64,000 nt of DNA from NCBI GenBank assembly GCA_026874595.1, contig CM049316.1, forward strand, positions 1,488,001 through 1,552,000, in the 5' to 3' direction. This DNA comes from Sipunculus nudus. Lineage: Eukaryota; Annelida; Sipuncula; Golfingiida; Sipunculidae. The notes beneath the pieces are model-generated. The model saw only the letters and a list, made by a program, of their open reading frames with translations. It searched no databases and was not told the DNA's origin. Of the stretch, positions 31,901 to 44,990 are shown piece by piece. Made by a program: the position numbers and the translations under genes. Numbering within the stretch: position 1 is the stretch's first letter; each line of letters starts with the position of its first letter.

Positions 31901-34900
31901 TGAGACAATAAAGACAGGTTAGGCAGGACTTTAGAGGCACCGCATGGACTGAAAAGATACAGGGCTAGTGAGACAATAAAGACAGGTTAGGCAGGACTTT
32001 AGAGGAACCGCATGGACTGAAAAGATACAGGGCTAGTGAGACAATAAAGACAGGTTAGGCAGGACTTTAGAGGCACCGCATGGACTGAAAAGATACAGGG
32101 CTAGTGAGACAATAAAGACAGGTTAGACAGGACTTTAAAGGCACCGCATGGACTGAAAAGATACAGGGCTAGTGAGACAATAAAGACAGGTTAGGCAGGA
32201 CTTTAGAGGCACCGCATGGACTGAAAAGATACAGGGCTAGTGAGACAATAAAGACAGGTTAGGCAGGACTTTAGAGGCACCGCATGGACTGAAAAGATAC
32301 AGGGCTAGTGAGACAATAAAGACAGGTTAGGCAGGACTTAAGAGGCACCGCATGGACTGAAAAGATGCAGGGCAAGTGAGTTAATAAAGACAGGTTAGGC
32401 AGGACTTTAGAGGCACCGCATGGACTGAAAAGATACAGGGCTAGTGAGACAATAAAGACAGGTTAGGCAGGACTTTAGAGGCACCGCATGGACTGAAAAG
32501 ATACAGGGCTAGTGAGACAATAAAGACAGGTTAGGCAGAACTTTAGAGGCACCGCATGGACTGAAAAGATACAGGGCTAGTGAGACAATAAAGACAGGTT
32601 AGGCAGGTCTTTAGAGGCACCGCATGGACTGAAAAGATACAGGGCTAGTGAGACAATAAAGAGAGGTTAGGCAGGACTTTAGAGGCACCGCATGAACTGA
32701 AAAAATACAGGGCTAGTGAGACATAAAAAGACAGGTTAGGCAGGACTTTAGAGGCACCGCATGGACTGAAAAGATACAGGGCTAGTGAGACAATAAAGAC
32801 AGGTTAGACAGGACTTTAGAGGCACCGCATGGACTGAAAAGATTCAGGGCTAGTGAGACAATAAAGACAGGTTAGGCAGGACTTTAGAGGAACCGCATGG
32901 ACTGAAAAGATACAGGGCTAGTGAGACAATAAAGACAGGTTATGCAGGACTTTAGAGGCACCGCATGGACTGAAAAGATTCAGGGCTAGTGAGACAATAA
33001 AGACAGGTTAGGCAGGACTTTAGAGGCACCGCATGGACTGAAAAGATACAGGGCTAGTGAGACAATAAAGACAGGTTATGCAGGACTTTAGAGGCACCGC
33101 ATGGACTGAAAAAATACAGGGCTAGTGAGACAATAAAGACAGGTTAGGCAGGACTTTAGAGGCACCGCATGGACTGAAATGATACAGGGCTAGTGAGACA
33201 ATAAAGACAGGTTAGGCAGGACTTTAGAGGCACCGCATGGACTGAAAAGATACAGGGCTAGTGAGACAATAAAGACAGGTTAGGCAGGACTTTAGAGGAA
33301 CCGCATGGACTGAAAAGATACAGGGCTAGTGAGACAATAAAGACAGGTTAGGCAGGACTTTAGAGGCACCGCATGGACTGAAAAGATACAGGGCTAGTGA
33401 GACAATAAAGACAGGTTTGGCAGGACTTTAGAGGCACCGCATGGACTGAAAAGATACAGGGCTAGTGAGACAATAAAGACAGGTTAGGCAGGACTTTAGA
33501 GGCACCGCATGGACTGAAAAGATACAGGGCTAGTGAGACAATAAAGACAGGTTAGGCAGGACTTTAGAGGCACCGCATGGACTGAAAAGATACAGGGCTA
33601 GCGAGACAATAAAGACAGGTTAGGCAGGACTTTAGAGGAACCGCATGGACTGAAAAGATTCAGGGCTAGTGAGACAATAAAGACAGGTTAGGCAGGACTT
33701 TAGAGGCACCGCATGGACTGAAAAGATACAGGGCTAGTGAGACAATAAAGACAGGTTATGCAGGACTTTAGACGCACCGCATGGACTGAAAAAATACAGG
33801 GCTAGTGAGACAATAAAGACAGATTAGACAGGACTTTAGAGGCAAGGCATGGACTGAAAAGATACAGGGCTAGTGAGACAATAAAGACAGGTTAGGCAGG
33901 ACTTTAGAGGCACCGCATGGACTGAAAAGATACAGGGCTAGTGAGACAATAAAGACAGGTTAGGCAGGACTTTAGAGGCACCGCATGGACTGAAAAGATT
34001 CAGGGCTAGTGAGACAATAAAGACAGGTTAGGCAGGACTTTAGAGGCACCGCATGGACTGAAAAGATACAGGGCTAGTGAGACAATAAAGACAGGTTAGG
34101 CAGGACTTTAGAGGCACAGCATGGACTGAAAAGATACAGGGCTAGTGAGACAATAAAGACAGGTTAGGCAGGACTTTAGAGGCACCGCATGGACTGAAAA
34201 GATACAGGGCTAGTGAGACAATAAAGACAGGTTAGGCAGGACTTTAGAGGCACCGCATGGACTGAAAAGATACAGGGCTAGTGAGACAATAAAGACAGGT
34301 TAGGCAGGACTTTAGAGGCACCGCATGGACTGAAAAGATACAGGGCTAGTGAGACAATAAAGAGAGGTTAGGCAGGACTTTAGAGGCACCGCATGAACTG
34401 AAAAGATACAGGGCTAGTGAGACATAAAAAGACAGGTTAGGCAGGACTTTAGAGGCACCGCATGGACTGAAAAGATACAGGGCTAGTGAGACAATAAAGA
34501 TAGGTTAGACAGAACTTTAGAGGGACCGCATGGACTGAAAAGATTCAGGGCTAGTGAGACAATAAAGACAGGTTAGGCAGGACTTTAGAGGCACAGCATG
34601 GACTGAAAAGATACAGGGCTAGTGAGACAATAAAGACAGGTTAGGCAGGACTTTAGAGGCACCGCATGGACTGAAAAGATACAGGTCTAGTGAGACAATA
34701 AAGACAGGTTAGGCAGGACTTTAGAGGCACCGCATGGACTGAAAAGATACAGGGCTAGTGAGACAATAAAGACAGGTTATGCAGGACTTTAGAGGCACCG
34801 CATGGACTGAAAAAATACAGGGCTGGTGAGACAATAAAGACAGGTTAGGCAGGACTTAAGAGGCAACGCATGGACTGAAATGATACAGGGCTAGTGAGAC

Positions 34901-35716
34901 AATAAAGACAGGTTAGGCAGGACTTTAGAGGCACCGCATGGACTGAAAAGATACAGGGCTAGTGAGACAATAAAGACAGGTTAGGCAGGACTTTAGAGGA
35001 AGCGCATGGACTGAAAAGATACAGGGCTAGTGAGACAATAAAGACAGGTTAGGCAGGACTTTAGAGGCACCGCATGGACTGAAAAAATACAGGGCTAGTG
35101 AGACAATAAAGACAGGTTAGACAGGACTTTAGAGGCACCGCATGGACTGAAAAGATACAGGGCTAGTGAGACAATAAAGACAGGTTAGGCAGGACTTTAG
35201 AGGCACCGCATGGACTGAAAAGATACAGGGCTAGTGAGACAATAAAGACAGGTTAGGCAGGACTTTAGAGGAACCGCATGGACTGAAAAGATACAGGGCT
35301 AGTGAGACAATAAAGACAGGTTAGGCAGGACTTTAGAGGCACCGCATGGACTGAAAAGATACAGGGCTAGTGAGACAATAAAGACAGGTTAGGCAGGACT
35401 TTAGAGGCACCGCATGGACTGAAAAGATACAGGGCTAGTGAGACAATAAAGACAGGTTAGGCAGGAGTTTAGAGGCACCGCATGGACTGAAAAAATACAG
35501 GGCTAGTGAGACAATAAAGACAGGTTAGACAGGACTTTCGAGGCACCGCATGGACTGCAAAGATACAGGGCTAGTGGGACAATAAAGACAGGTTAGGCAG
35601 GACTTTAGAGGCACCGCATGAACTGAAAAGATACAAGGCTAGTGAGACAATAAAGACAGGTTAGATAGGACTTTTAGAGGCACTGCATGGACTGAAAGAT
35701 ACTGGGCTAGTTAGAC
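28974..35716. repeat. 68-bp minisatellite, about 99 copies, with AATAAA in nearly every unit
   Basis: The unit is GCATGGACTGAAAAGATACA, then gggctagtgagacaataaag, then acaggttaggcaggacttta and gaggcacc. The A/T at 'gat(a/t)cagg' splits units into two subfamilies: gatt forms dominate about 30300-31700 and gata forms most of the rest. Duplicated blocks are visible at 476 bp (seven units, the 'tgaaacaataaag' marker at about 29520 and 29996) and 1701 bp (25 units plus one base, the 'acataaaaag' marker at 32721 and 34422). Stops occur in most frames. No gene. Confidence 0.95.
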
Positions 35717-36189
35717 CTGTGGAGGCGTCATAGCGGCTGGAAAGATAAGGAAATACGGAAACGCTGAGGGATAAATATACACGTTACCGTGGAGTTGGAC
35801 AGGAACTGAACAGATACAGGACTCTAAACTGAAGAACACCAACTTATACAACAATACAATTACAATATATAGTTACAATATATATACATATATCATTTCC
35901 AAGACTGATAGGCCTACCATATCATAATAACTCCTCTCTTGGTATTCTTGGTATATATACGCAATTCAAAAATAAAGGTAGCTTTTTTTCATTTCTATTT
36001 TTTTCACGACGTTTGCAATACTATTAATGTACACAGAATACAAAGAAGGCAGGGAAGTAAAGTTTAAGCATGGTCCCCCCCCCCGCCAATTTCCCTTTTT
36101 TAAATGAGAAATACTTTGAGATTAAATATTATTTTTATTTAAATTATTCCTGAGTAGCGCTATTTCGGCTACGTAGAAACACCTCTGAT
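35717..36189. other. Spacer between the 68-bp and 24-bp arrays, no gene seen
   Basis: AT-rich, with a short 'atatatacatatat' run near 35880 and a C-run near 36075. No exon-like stretch. Confidence 0.55.
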
Positions 36190-39100
36190 GGAAATTAACA
36201 AGTTATGGTTTATGTCCATGGACAATTTATGGTTTATATCCATGGACATATTCTGGTTTCTATCCATGGACACGTTTTATGGTTTATATCCATGGACAAG
36301 TTGTTGTTTATTCCATGGACAAGTTGTGGTTTATATCCAAGGAAAAGCTATAATTTATATCCATGGACAAGTTATGGTTTCTATCCATAGACAGGTTATG
36401 GTTTATATCCATGGACACATTATGATTTATATCCATGGACAAGTTATGGTTTATATCCATGGTCGATTTATGGTTTATATCCATGGACAATTTATGGTTT
36501 ATATCCATGGAAAATTTATAGGTTTGTATCCATGGACAGGTTATGGTTTCTATCCATGGACACATTATGATTTATATCCATGGACAGGTTATGGTTTATA
36601 TCCATGGTCAATTTATGGTTAATATCCATTGTCAAGTTATGGTTTATATCCATGGACAATTTATGGTTTCTATCCGTGGACATGTTATTGTTTATATCCA
36701 TGGACAATTTATGGTTTCTATCCGTGGACATGTTATTGTTTATATCCATGGACACATGATTTATATCTATGGACAAGTTATGGTTTATATCCCTGAACAA
36801 TTTATGGTTAATATCCATGGACAAGTTATGGTTTATATCCATGGACAAATTATAGGTTTATATCCATGGTCAAGTTATGGTTTATATCCATAAACAAGTT
36901 ATGGTTTACATCCATGGTCAATTTATGGTTAATAGCCATGGACAAGTTATGATTTATATCCATGGACAAATTATAGGTTTATATCCATGGACAAGATGTG
37001 GTTTATATCCATGGACAAATTATGGTTTCTATCCATGGACAACTTATGGTTTATATCCATGGTCAATTTATGGTTAATATCCATGGACAATTTGTGGTTT
37101 AATCCATGGACAATTTATGGTTTCTATCCGTGGACGGGATATGGTTAATATCCATGGACAATTTATGGTTTCTATCCGTGGACATGTAATTGCTAAAATC
37201 CATGGACACATGATTTATATCCATGGACAAGTTATGGTTTATATCCATGGACAATTTATGATTAATATCCATGGACAAGTTATGGTTTATATCCATGGAC
37301 AAATTATAGGTTTATATCCATGGACAATTTATGGTTTACATCCATGGACAATTTATGGTTAATATCCATGGACAAGTTCTGGTTTATATCCATGGACAAA
37401 TTATAGGTTTATATCCATGGACAATTTGTGGTTTATATCCATGGACAAATTATGGTTTCTATCCATGCACAGGTTATGGTTTCTATCCATGGACACATTA
37501 TAATTTATATCTATGGACAAGTTATGGTTTATATCCGTGGTCAATTTATGGTTAATATCCATGGAGAAGTTATGGTTTATGACACATTATGATTTATATC
37601 GAAGGATAAGTTATGTTTTATATCCATGCAAAAATTATAAGTTTATATCCATGGACAAGTTTTTGTTGATATCCATGGAAAAATTATAGGTTTATATCCA
37701 TGTACAATTTATAGTTAATATCCATGGACAAGTTATGGTTTCTGTCCATGAACAAGTTTTGGTTTATATTCATGGACAGATTCTCGTTTTTATCCATGGA
37801 CACGTTTTAATTTATATCCATGGACAAGTTATGGTTTATATTCATGGACAATTTATGGTTTCTATCCATGGACAAGTTATGGTTTATATCAATGGATAAA
37901 TTATAGTTTTATATCCATGGACAAGGTATGGTTTATATCCATGGACAAGTTATGGTTTATATAAATGGGCAAGTTATGGTTTATATCCATAAACAAGTTA
38001 TGGTTAATATCCATGGAGAAGTTATGGTTTATGTCCATGGACAAGTTATGGTTTATATCCTTGGACAAGGTATGGTTTATATCCATGGACAATTTATGGT
38101 TTCTATCCATGGACAAGTTATGGTTTATAGTCATGGTCAATTTATGGTTTATATCCATGGAAAATTTATAGGTTTGTATCCATGGACAGGTTATGGTTTC
38201 TATCCATGGACACATTATGATTTATATCCATGGACAGGTTATGGTTTATATCCATGGTCAATTTATGGCTAATATCCATGGACAAGTTATGGTTTATATC
38301 CATGGACAATTTATGGTTTCTATCCGTGGACATGTTATTGTTTATATCCATGGACAATTTATGGTTTCTATCCGTGGACATGTTATTGTTTATATCCATG
38401 GACACATGATTTATATCCATGGACAAGTTATGGTTTATATCCCTGAACAATTTATGGTTAATATCCATGGACAAGTTATGGTTTATATCCATGGACAAAT
38501 TATAGGTTTATATCCATGGTCAAGTTATGGTTTATATCCATGGACAAGTTATGGTTTACATCCATGGTCAATTTATGGTTAATAGCCATGGACAAGTTAT
38601 GATTTATATCCATGGACAAATTATAGGTTTATATCCATGGACAAGATGTGGTTTATATCCATGGACAAATTATGGTTTCTATCCATGGACAACTTATGGT
38701 TTATATCCATGGTCAATTTATGGTTAATATCCATGGACAATTTGTGGTTTAATCCATGGACAATTTATGGTTTCTATCCGTGGACGGGATATGGTTAATA
38801 TCCATGGACAATTTATGGTTTCTATCCGTGGACATGTAATTGCTAATATCCATGGACACATGATTTATATCCATGGACAAGTTATGGTTTATATCCATGG
38901 ACAATTTATGATTAATATCCATGGACAAGTTATGGTTTATATCCATGGACAAATTATAGGTTTATATCCATGGACAATTTATGGTTTACATCCATGGACA
39001 ATTTATGGTTAATATCCATGGACAAGTTCTGGTTTATGACACATTATGATTTATATCGAAGGATAAGTTATGTTTTATATCCATGCAAAAATTATAAGTT

Positions 39101-42100
39101 TATATCCATGGACAAGTTTTTGTTGATATCCATGGAAAAATTATAGGTTTATATCCATGTACAATTTATAGTTAATATCCATGGACAAGTTATGGTTTAT
39201 GTCCATGAACAAGTTTTGGTTTATATTCATGGACAGATTCTCGTTTTTATCCATGGACACGTTTTAATTTATATCCATGGACAAGTTATGGTTTATATTC
39301 ATGGACAATTTATGGTTTCTATCCATGGACAAGTTATGGTTTATATCAATGGATAAATTATAGTTTTATATCCATGGACAAGGTATGGTTTATATCCATG
39401 GACAAGTTATGGTTTATATAAATTGGCAAGTTATGGTTTATATCCATAAACAAGTTATGGTTAATATCCATGGAGAAGTTATGGTTTATGTCCATGGACA
39501 AGTTATGGTTTATATCCTTGGACAAGGTATGGTTTATATCCATGGACAATTTATGGTTTCTATCCATGGACAAGTTATGGTTTATAGTCATGGTCAATTC
39601 ATGGTTTATATCCATGGAAAATTTATAGGTTTGTATCCATGGACAGGTTATGGTTTCTATCCATGGACACATATGATTTATATCCATGGACAGGTTATGG
39701 TTTATATCCATGGTCAATTTATGGTTAATATCCATGGACAAGTTATGGTTTATATCCATGGAGAATTTATGGTTTCTATCCGTGGACGGGTTATGGTTTA
39801 TATCCATGGACAATTTATGGTTTCTATCCGTGGACATGTTATTGTTTATATCCATGGACACATGATTTATATCCATGGACAAGTTATGGTTTATATCCCT
39901 GAACAATTTATGGTTAATATCCATGGACAAGTTATGGTTTATATCCATGGACAAATTATAGGTTTATATCCATGGTCAAGTTATGGTTTATATCCATGGA
40001 CAAGTTATGGTTTACATCCATGGTCAAATTATGGTTAATAGCCATGGACAAGTTATGATTTATATCCATGGACAAATTATAGGTTTATATCCATGGACAA
40101 GATGTGGTTTATATCCATGGACAATTTATGGTTTCTATCCGTGGACGGGTTATTGTTTATATCCATGGACAATTTATGGTTTCTATTCGTGGACAAGTTA
40201 TGGTTTATATTCATCGACAATTTATGGTTTCTATCCATGGACAAGTTATGGTTTATATCCATGGACAAATTATAGGTTTATATCCATAGACAATTTATGG
40301 TTTACATCCATGGACAATTTATGGTTAATATCCATGGACAAGTTCTGGTTTATATGCATGGACAAATTATAGGTTTATATCCATGGACAATTTGTGGTTT
40401 ATATCCATGGACAAATTATGGTTTCTATCCATGGACAGGTTATGGTTTCTATCCATGGACACATTATAATTTATATCTATGGACAAGTTATGGTTTATAT
40501 CCGTGGTCAATTTATGGTTAATATCCATGGAGAAGTTATGGTTTATGACACATGATGATTTATATCGAAGGATAAGTTATGTTTTATATCCATGGACAAT
40601 TTATGGTTAATATCCATGGCAAAGTTATGCTTTATATCCATGCAAAAAAATATAAGTTTATCTCCATGGACAAGTTATTGTTGATATCCATGGAAAATTT
40701 ATAGGTTTATATCCATGTACAATTTATATTTAATATCCATGGACAAGTTATGGTTTATGTCCATGAACAAGTTTTGGTTTATATTCATGGACAGATTCTC
40801 GTTTTTATCCATGGACACGTTATAATTTATATCCATGGACAAGTTATGGTTTATATTCATGGACAATTTATGGTTTCTATCCATGGACAAGTTATGGTTT
40901 ATATCAATGGATAAATTATAGGTTTATATCCTTGGACAAGGTATGGTTTATATCCATGGACAAGTTATGGTTTATATCGATGGGCAATTTATGGTTTATA
41001 TCCATAAACAAGTTATGATTAATATCCATGGAGAAGTTATGGTTTTTATCCATGGACAATTTATGCTTAATATACATGGACAAGTTATGGTTTATGTCCA
41101 TGGACAAGTTATGGTTTATATTCATGGACAATTTATGGTTTCTATCCATGGACAAGTTATGGTTTATATCAATGCACAAATTATAGGTTTATATCCTTGG
41201 ACAAGGTATGGTTTATATCCATGGACAATTTATGGTTTCCATCCATGGACAAGTTATGGTTTATATTCATGGTCAATTTATGGTTAATATCCATGGAGAA
41301 GTTATGGTTTATTACACATTATGATTTATATCCATAGACAAGTCATGTTTTATATCCATGGACAATTTATTCTTAATATACATGGACAAGTTATGGTTTG
41401 TGTCCATGGACAAGTTATGGTTTATATTCATGGACAATTTATGGTTAATATCCATTGAGAAGTTATGGTTTATATCAATGGACAAATCATAGGTTTATAT
41501 CCTTGGACAAGTTATGGTTTATATCCATTGACAAGTTATAATTTATATCCATGGACAAGTCATGGTTTATATTCATGGACAATTTATGGTTAATATCCAT
41601 GGAGAAGTTATGGTTTATATCAATGGACAAATTATAGGTTTATATCCATGGTCAAGTTATGGTTTATATCCATGGACAAGTTATGGTTTATATCCATGGA
41701 CAAGTTATGGTTTATATTCATGTTCAATTTATGGTTAATATCCATGGAGAAGTTATGGTTTATTACACATTATGATTTATATCCATGGACAAGTTATGTT
41801 TTATATCCATGGACAATTTATGCTTAATATACATGGACAAGTTATGGTTATTATCCATGGACAAGTTATAGTTTATATCAAAGGACAAATTATAGGTTTA
41901 TATTCATGGACAAGTAATGGTTTATATCCATGGACAAGTTTTGGTTTCTATTAATGGAGAAATTCTGGTTTCTATCCAGGGACACGTTAGAATTTATATC
42001 CATGGACAAGTTATGGTTTATATCCATGGGCAAATTTTGGTTTCCATCCATTTACAAGTTATGGTTTATTTCCATGCCGAGTTAATTATGGTTTATATCA

Positions 42101-43088
42101 ATGGGCAAGTTATGGTTTATATCCATAAACAAGTTATGTTTTATATCCATGGACAATTTATGCTTAATATACATGGACAAGTTATGGTTTATGTCCATGG
42201 ACAAGTTATGGTTTATAATCATGGACAATTTATGGTTTCTATCCATGGACAAGTTATGGTTTATATCAAAGGACAAATTATAGGTTTATATCCTTGGACA
42301 AGGTATGGTTTATATCCGTGGTCAATTTATGGTTAATATCCATGGAGAAGTTATGGTTGATATCCATGGACAATTTATGGTTTATATCCATGGACAAGTT
42401 ATGGTTTATATCCATGGACAAATTTTGGTTTCTATTAATGGACAAATTCTGGTTTCTACCCAGGGACACGTTAGAATTTATATCCATGGACAAGTTATGG
42501 TTTATATCCATGGGCAAATTTTGGTTTCCATCCATGGACAAGTTATGGTTTATTTCCATGCCGAGTTATGGTTTATATCAATGGGCAAGTTATGGTTTAT
42601 ATCCATAAACAAGTTATGGTTTCTATCCATGGACAGGTTATGGTTTCTATCCATGGACAAGTTATGGTTTATATTCATCGACAATTTATGGTTTCTATCC
42701 ATGGACAAGTTATGGTTGATATCCATGGACAATTTATGGTTTATATCCATGGACAAGTTATGGTTTATATCCATGGACAAATTATAGGTTTATATCCTTG
42801 GACAAGTTACGGTATATAACCATGGGCAAATTTTGGTTTCTATCCATTGACACGCTATAGTTTATATCCTTGGACAAGTTGTTGTTTATATCCATGAACA
42901 AGTTGTGGTTTATATCCAAGGACAAGTTATAATTTGTATCCATGGACAAGTTATGGTTTCTGCCCATGGACACATTATGATTTATATTCATGGAAAAGTT
43001 ATGGTTTATATCCATGGACAAGAATTGGTTAGTATCGATGGACAAGTTATGCTTTATATCAATGGACAAGTTATGGTTTTATCCATAG
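36190..43088. repeat. 24-bp minisatellite, nearly 290 copies, with palindromic CCATGG in most units
   Basis: The unit is TATATCCATGGACAAGTTAT plus ggtt, with a 25-bp variant (acaaattatagg). TCCATGGA is its own reverse complement, so most units offer an ATG on each strand. With 24 divisible by three, eight-residue repeats (MVYIHGQ-type forward, MDINHNLS-type reverse) give many overlapping ORFs of 60-217 codons on both strands. These are not genes. A 1650-bp duplication links 36511 onward to 38161 onward. It drops to an offset of 1457 bp after a 193-bp gap (37381-37573 absent from the second copy), and a third partial copy starts near 39612. Confidence 0.95.
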
Positions 43089-43352
43089 TTAAAAAAATGT
43101 TTCCTTGTTATATTAATCTGAACTTAATGGCTTATTTCTTACAATCGATTGCATGAAGCCAATAAGAGTCATTTGAACGAGTTTGAAATTAAATGTTTGA
43201 ATTAAATGGACGAGATCATAAAAGTTGCATGGTATGCTGATGATGACCTCAATGACATTCATGAACAACAATCATTGAAACATTGTAAATAAAATAGTTC
43301 TTCACATGATATGTCATAATATCTATATTTACTGGCAATTACCAATGCTAGG

Positions 43353-43428
43353 CACGGTTCGTGGCGTATGGTGGTGTCAGAGGAGATACGAAAAATCACA
43401 AGAATCACGTTACGCTATTAATATATAG
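43353..43428. repeat. Direct repeat, left copy
   Basis: It matches 44466-44539 in the same orientation with about 80% identity by eye: cacgg, g(t)caattcgt-like, gtggt(g/a)tcagag(g/a)aga, tacg.aaaatcacaa(g/a)a, tta(a)tatatag. It may mark the ends of a 1.1-kb element or be two copies of a dispersed repeat. Confidence 0.7.
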
Positions 43429-44465
43429 TTCCATTATACGTATGGTGTTATGCATAACAATCTTACGGAATAGCGTTCGGAATATGTTTCGGAAAAGCGT
43501 ACAGTCGAACACGGTCGCCCAAAACCATTGCAGCTAACATGCGGTCTGGGCCTTTGACAAATAGTCACCTACCCATATATAAAATGTGACATGAGAAAAT
43601 AATCAACGATATTACATATACATAAAAAGGAAACCGTCCATGGAATAGAACTTAGAAGAAAGTGCACAAATACCAGTTTGATTTGTGAAAATAGTAACAA
43701 TGATTGCCATGACTTTTACGCAATAAGCATATCGACTGAATAACGGAATATAAATTCTTTAAAAACAATAGTTTTACAAAGATTTTATTGAAAATAAGTT
43801 GGCACATGCATGTAAAAGAGATAAATACCAGTACAAATGTATTAAATTTTAGAGATTTTACCTTTTTAATTACAGTTATGAGGAAAATCTCGATTTTCAA
43901 AATATTTTAAGTAGATTTTATGTATTTACAACTTTAGAGGTGCCAATCGTGTACACATCAAACTGTACCAACCACAAAGCGACTTTGGTAAACATTTTCC
44001 TCACAACTGTTTTATAGTAGACATACATGTGTTGGTGAATATTTGTCAAAGACCCCGATCGCATGCCCTGGACATCGTGCGACTGTGTAAGACTGTATAG
44101 CCATAACGGATTTTTGCAAACCGGCAGATGTGCACTCAAGCATATCAGGTTATGTGAGCGGGGTCGCATTGAGGCCTGCCAAACAGTTCTTTGAAAGATC
44201 CCCCTTTTGGTAAGTAATCGCCAATTCGGAGTATTTCGGGGCAGTGACCGCGATATGCACGAAAACCCCAGATAGGCCCCCCGAGAATACTCTCGGCATG
44301 ACACACTCTATGGCCATAGTGTCATCAAGCCCGAAGAAAAGAAAAAAGGCGCCCGCAGGGGGACAAATAACAAAATTATTAATTTTGTACGTTATACGCA
44401 AACATTGCAAATATAAGAGGTTGGAATCTCTTCGGAAAAACCCGATGCATATATCTGTAAAAAAT

Positions 44466-44539
44466 CACGGCAATTCGTAAAGTGGTATCAGAGAAGATAC
44501 GGAAAATCACAAAAGTCGCCTTACGTTATTAATATATAG
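44466..44539. repeat. Direct repeat, right copy
   Basis: Partner of 43353-43428, about 1.1 kb away. It ends with the same TTATTAATATATAG-type block. Confidence 0.7.
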
Positions 44540-44910
44540 ATTATTTACAAAATCTGGATACTCACGTAAATTTTAACAATTTATTATTCAGGTGTTTGTT
44601 GGAGAGATCATTAAGTAGTTAGTTTAATGTTGAATAACAGTTTAATCCGCGCACTCAGACGATGTAAGTTCAGATTCTTCGAGACTAAGTCACTTTAAAT
44701 ATGGATATGGATGATGACAACGATCAGAAGGCTTTGTGTTTTATTACATTTTGGATTTTTCTGTCACAATTGGCCGTGCCAGAAAAGTTAAATGTAATTA
44801 AAAGGAAATATTAAATGCCCCTCAACCGTAATATTGACTTTCTCCTCAACGATCATTATTTATAGTTAGTACTTTTGTTATTAATCTTTATTGTCTTTAT
44901 TAAAATTAGA

Positions 44911-44913
<3 letters not shown>

Positions 44914-44989
<76 letters not shown>
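44914..44989. repeat. (ATA)n microsatellite, about 25 copies
   Basis: Nearly pure ATA/TAA repeat with one or two G interruptions. On the minus strand it is read as a leucine run at the end of a 142-codon ORF, which is not evidence of a protein. Confidence 0.95.

Positions 44990-44990
<1 letters not shown>

Noticed and set aside
36188-43156. Dozens of small ORFs with MVYIHGQ- or MDINHNL-type repeats
   Set aside because: Products of the 24-bp unit with a palindromic ATG. They occur on both strands with near-identical lengths in duplicated blocks.
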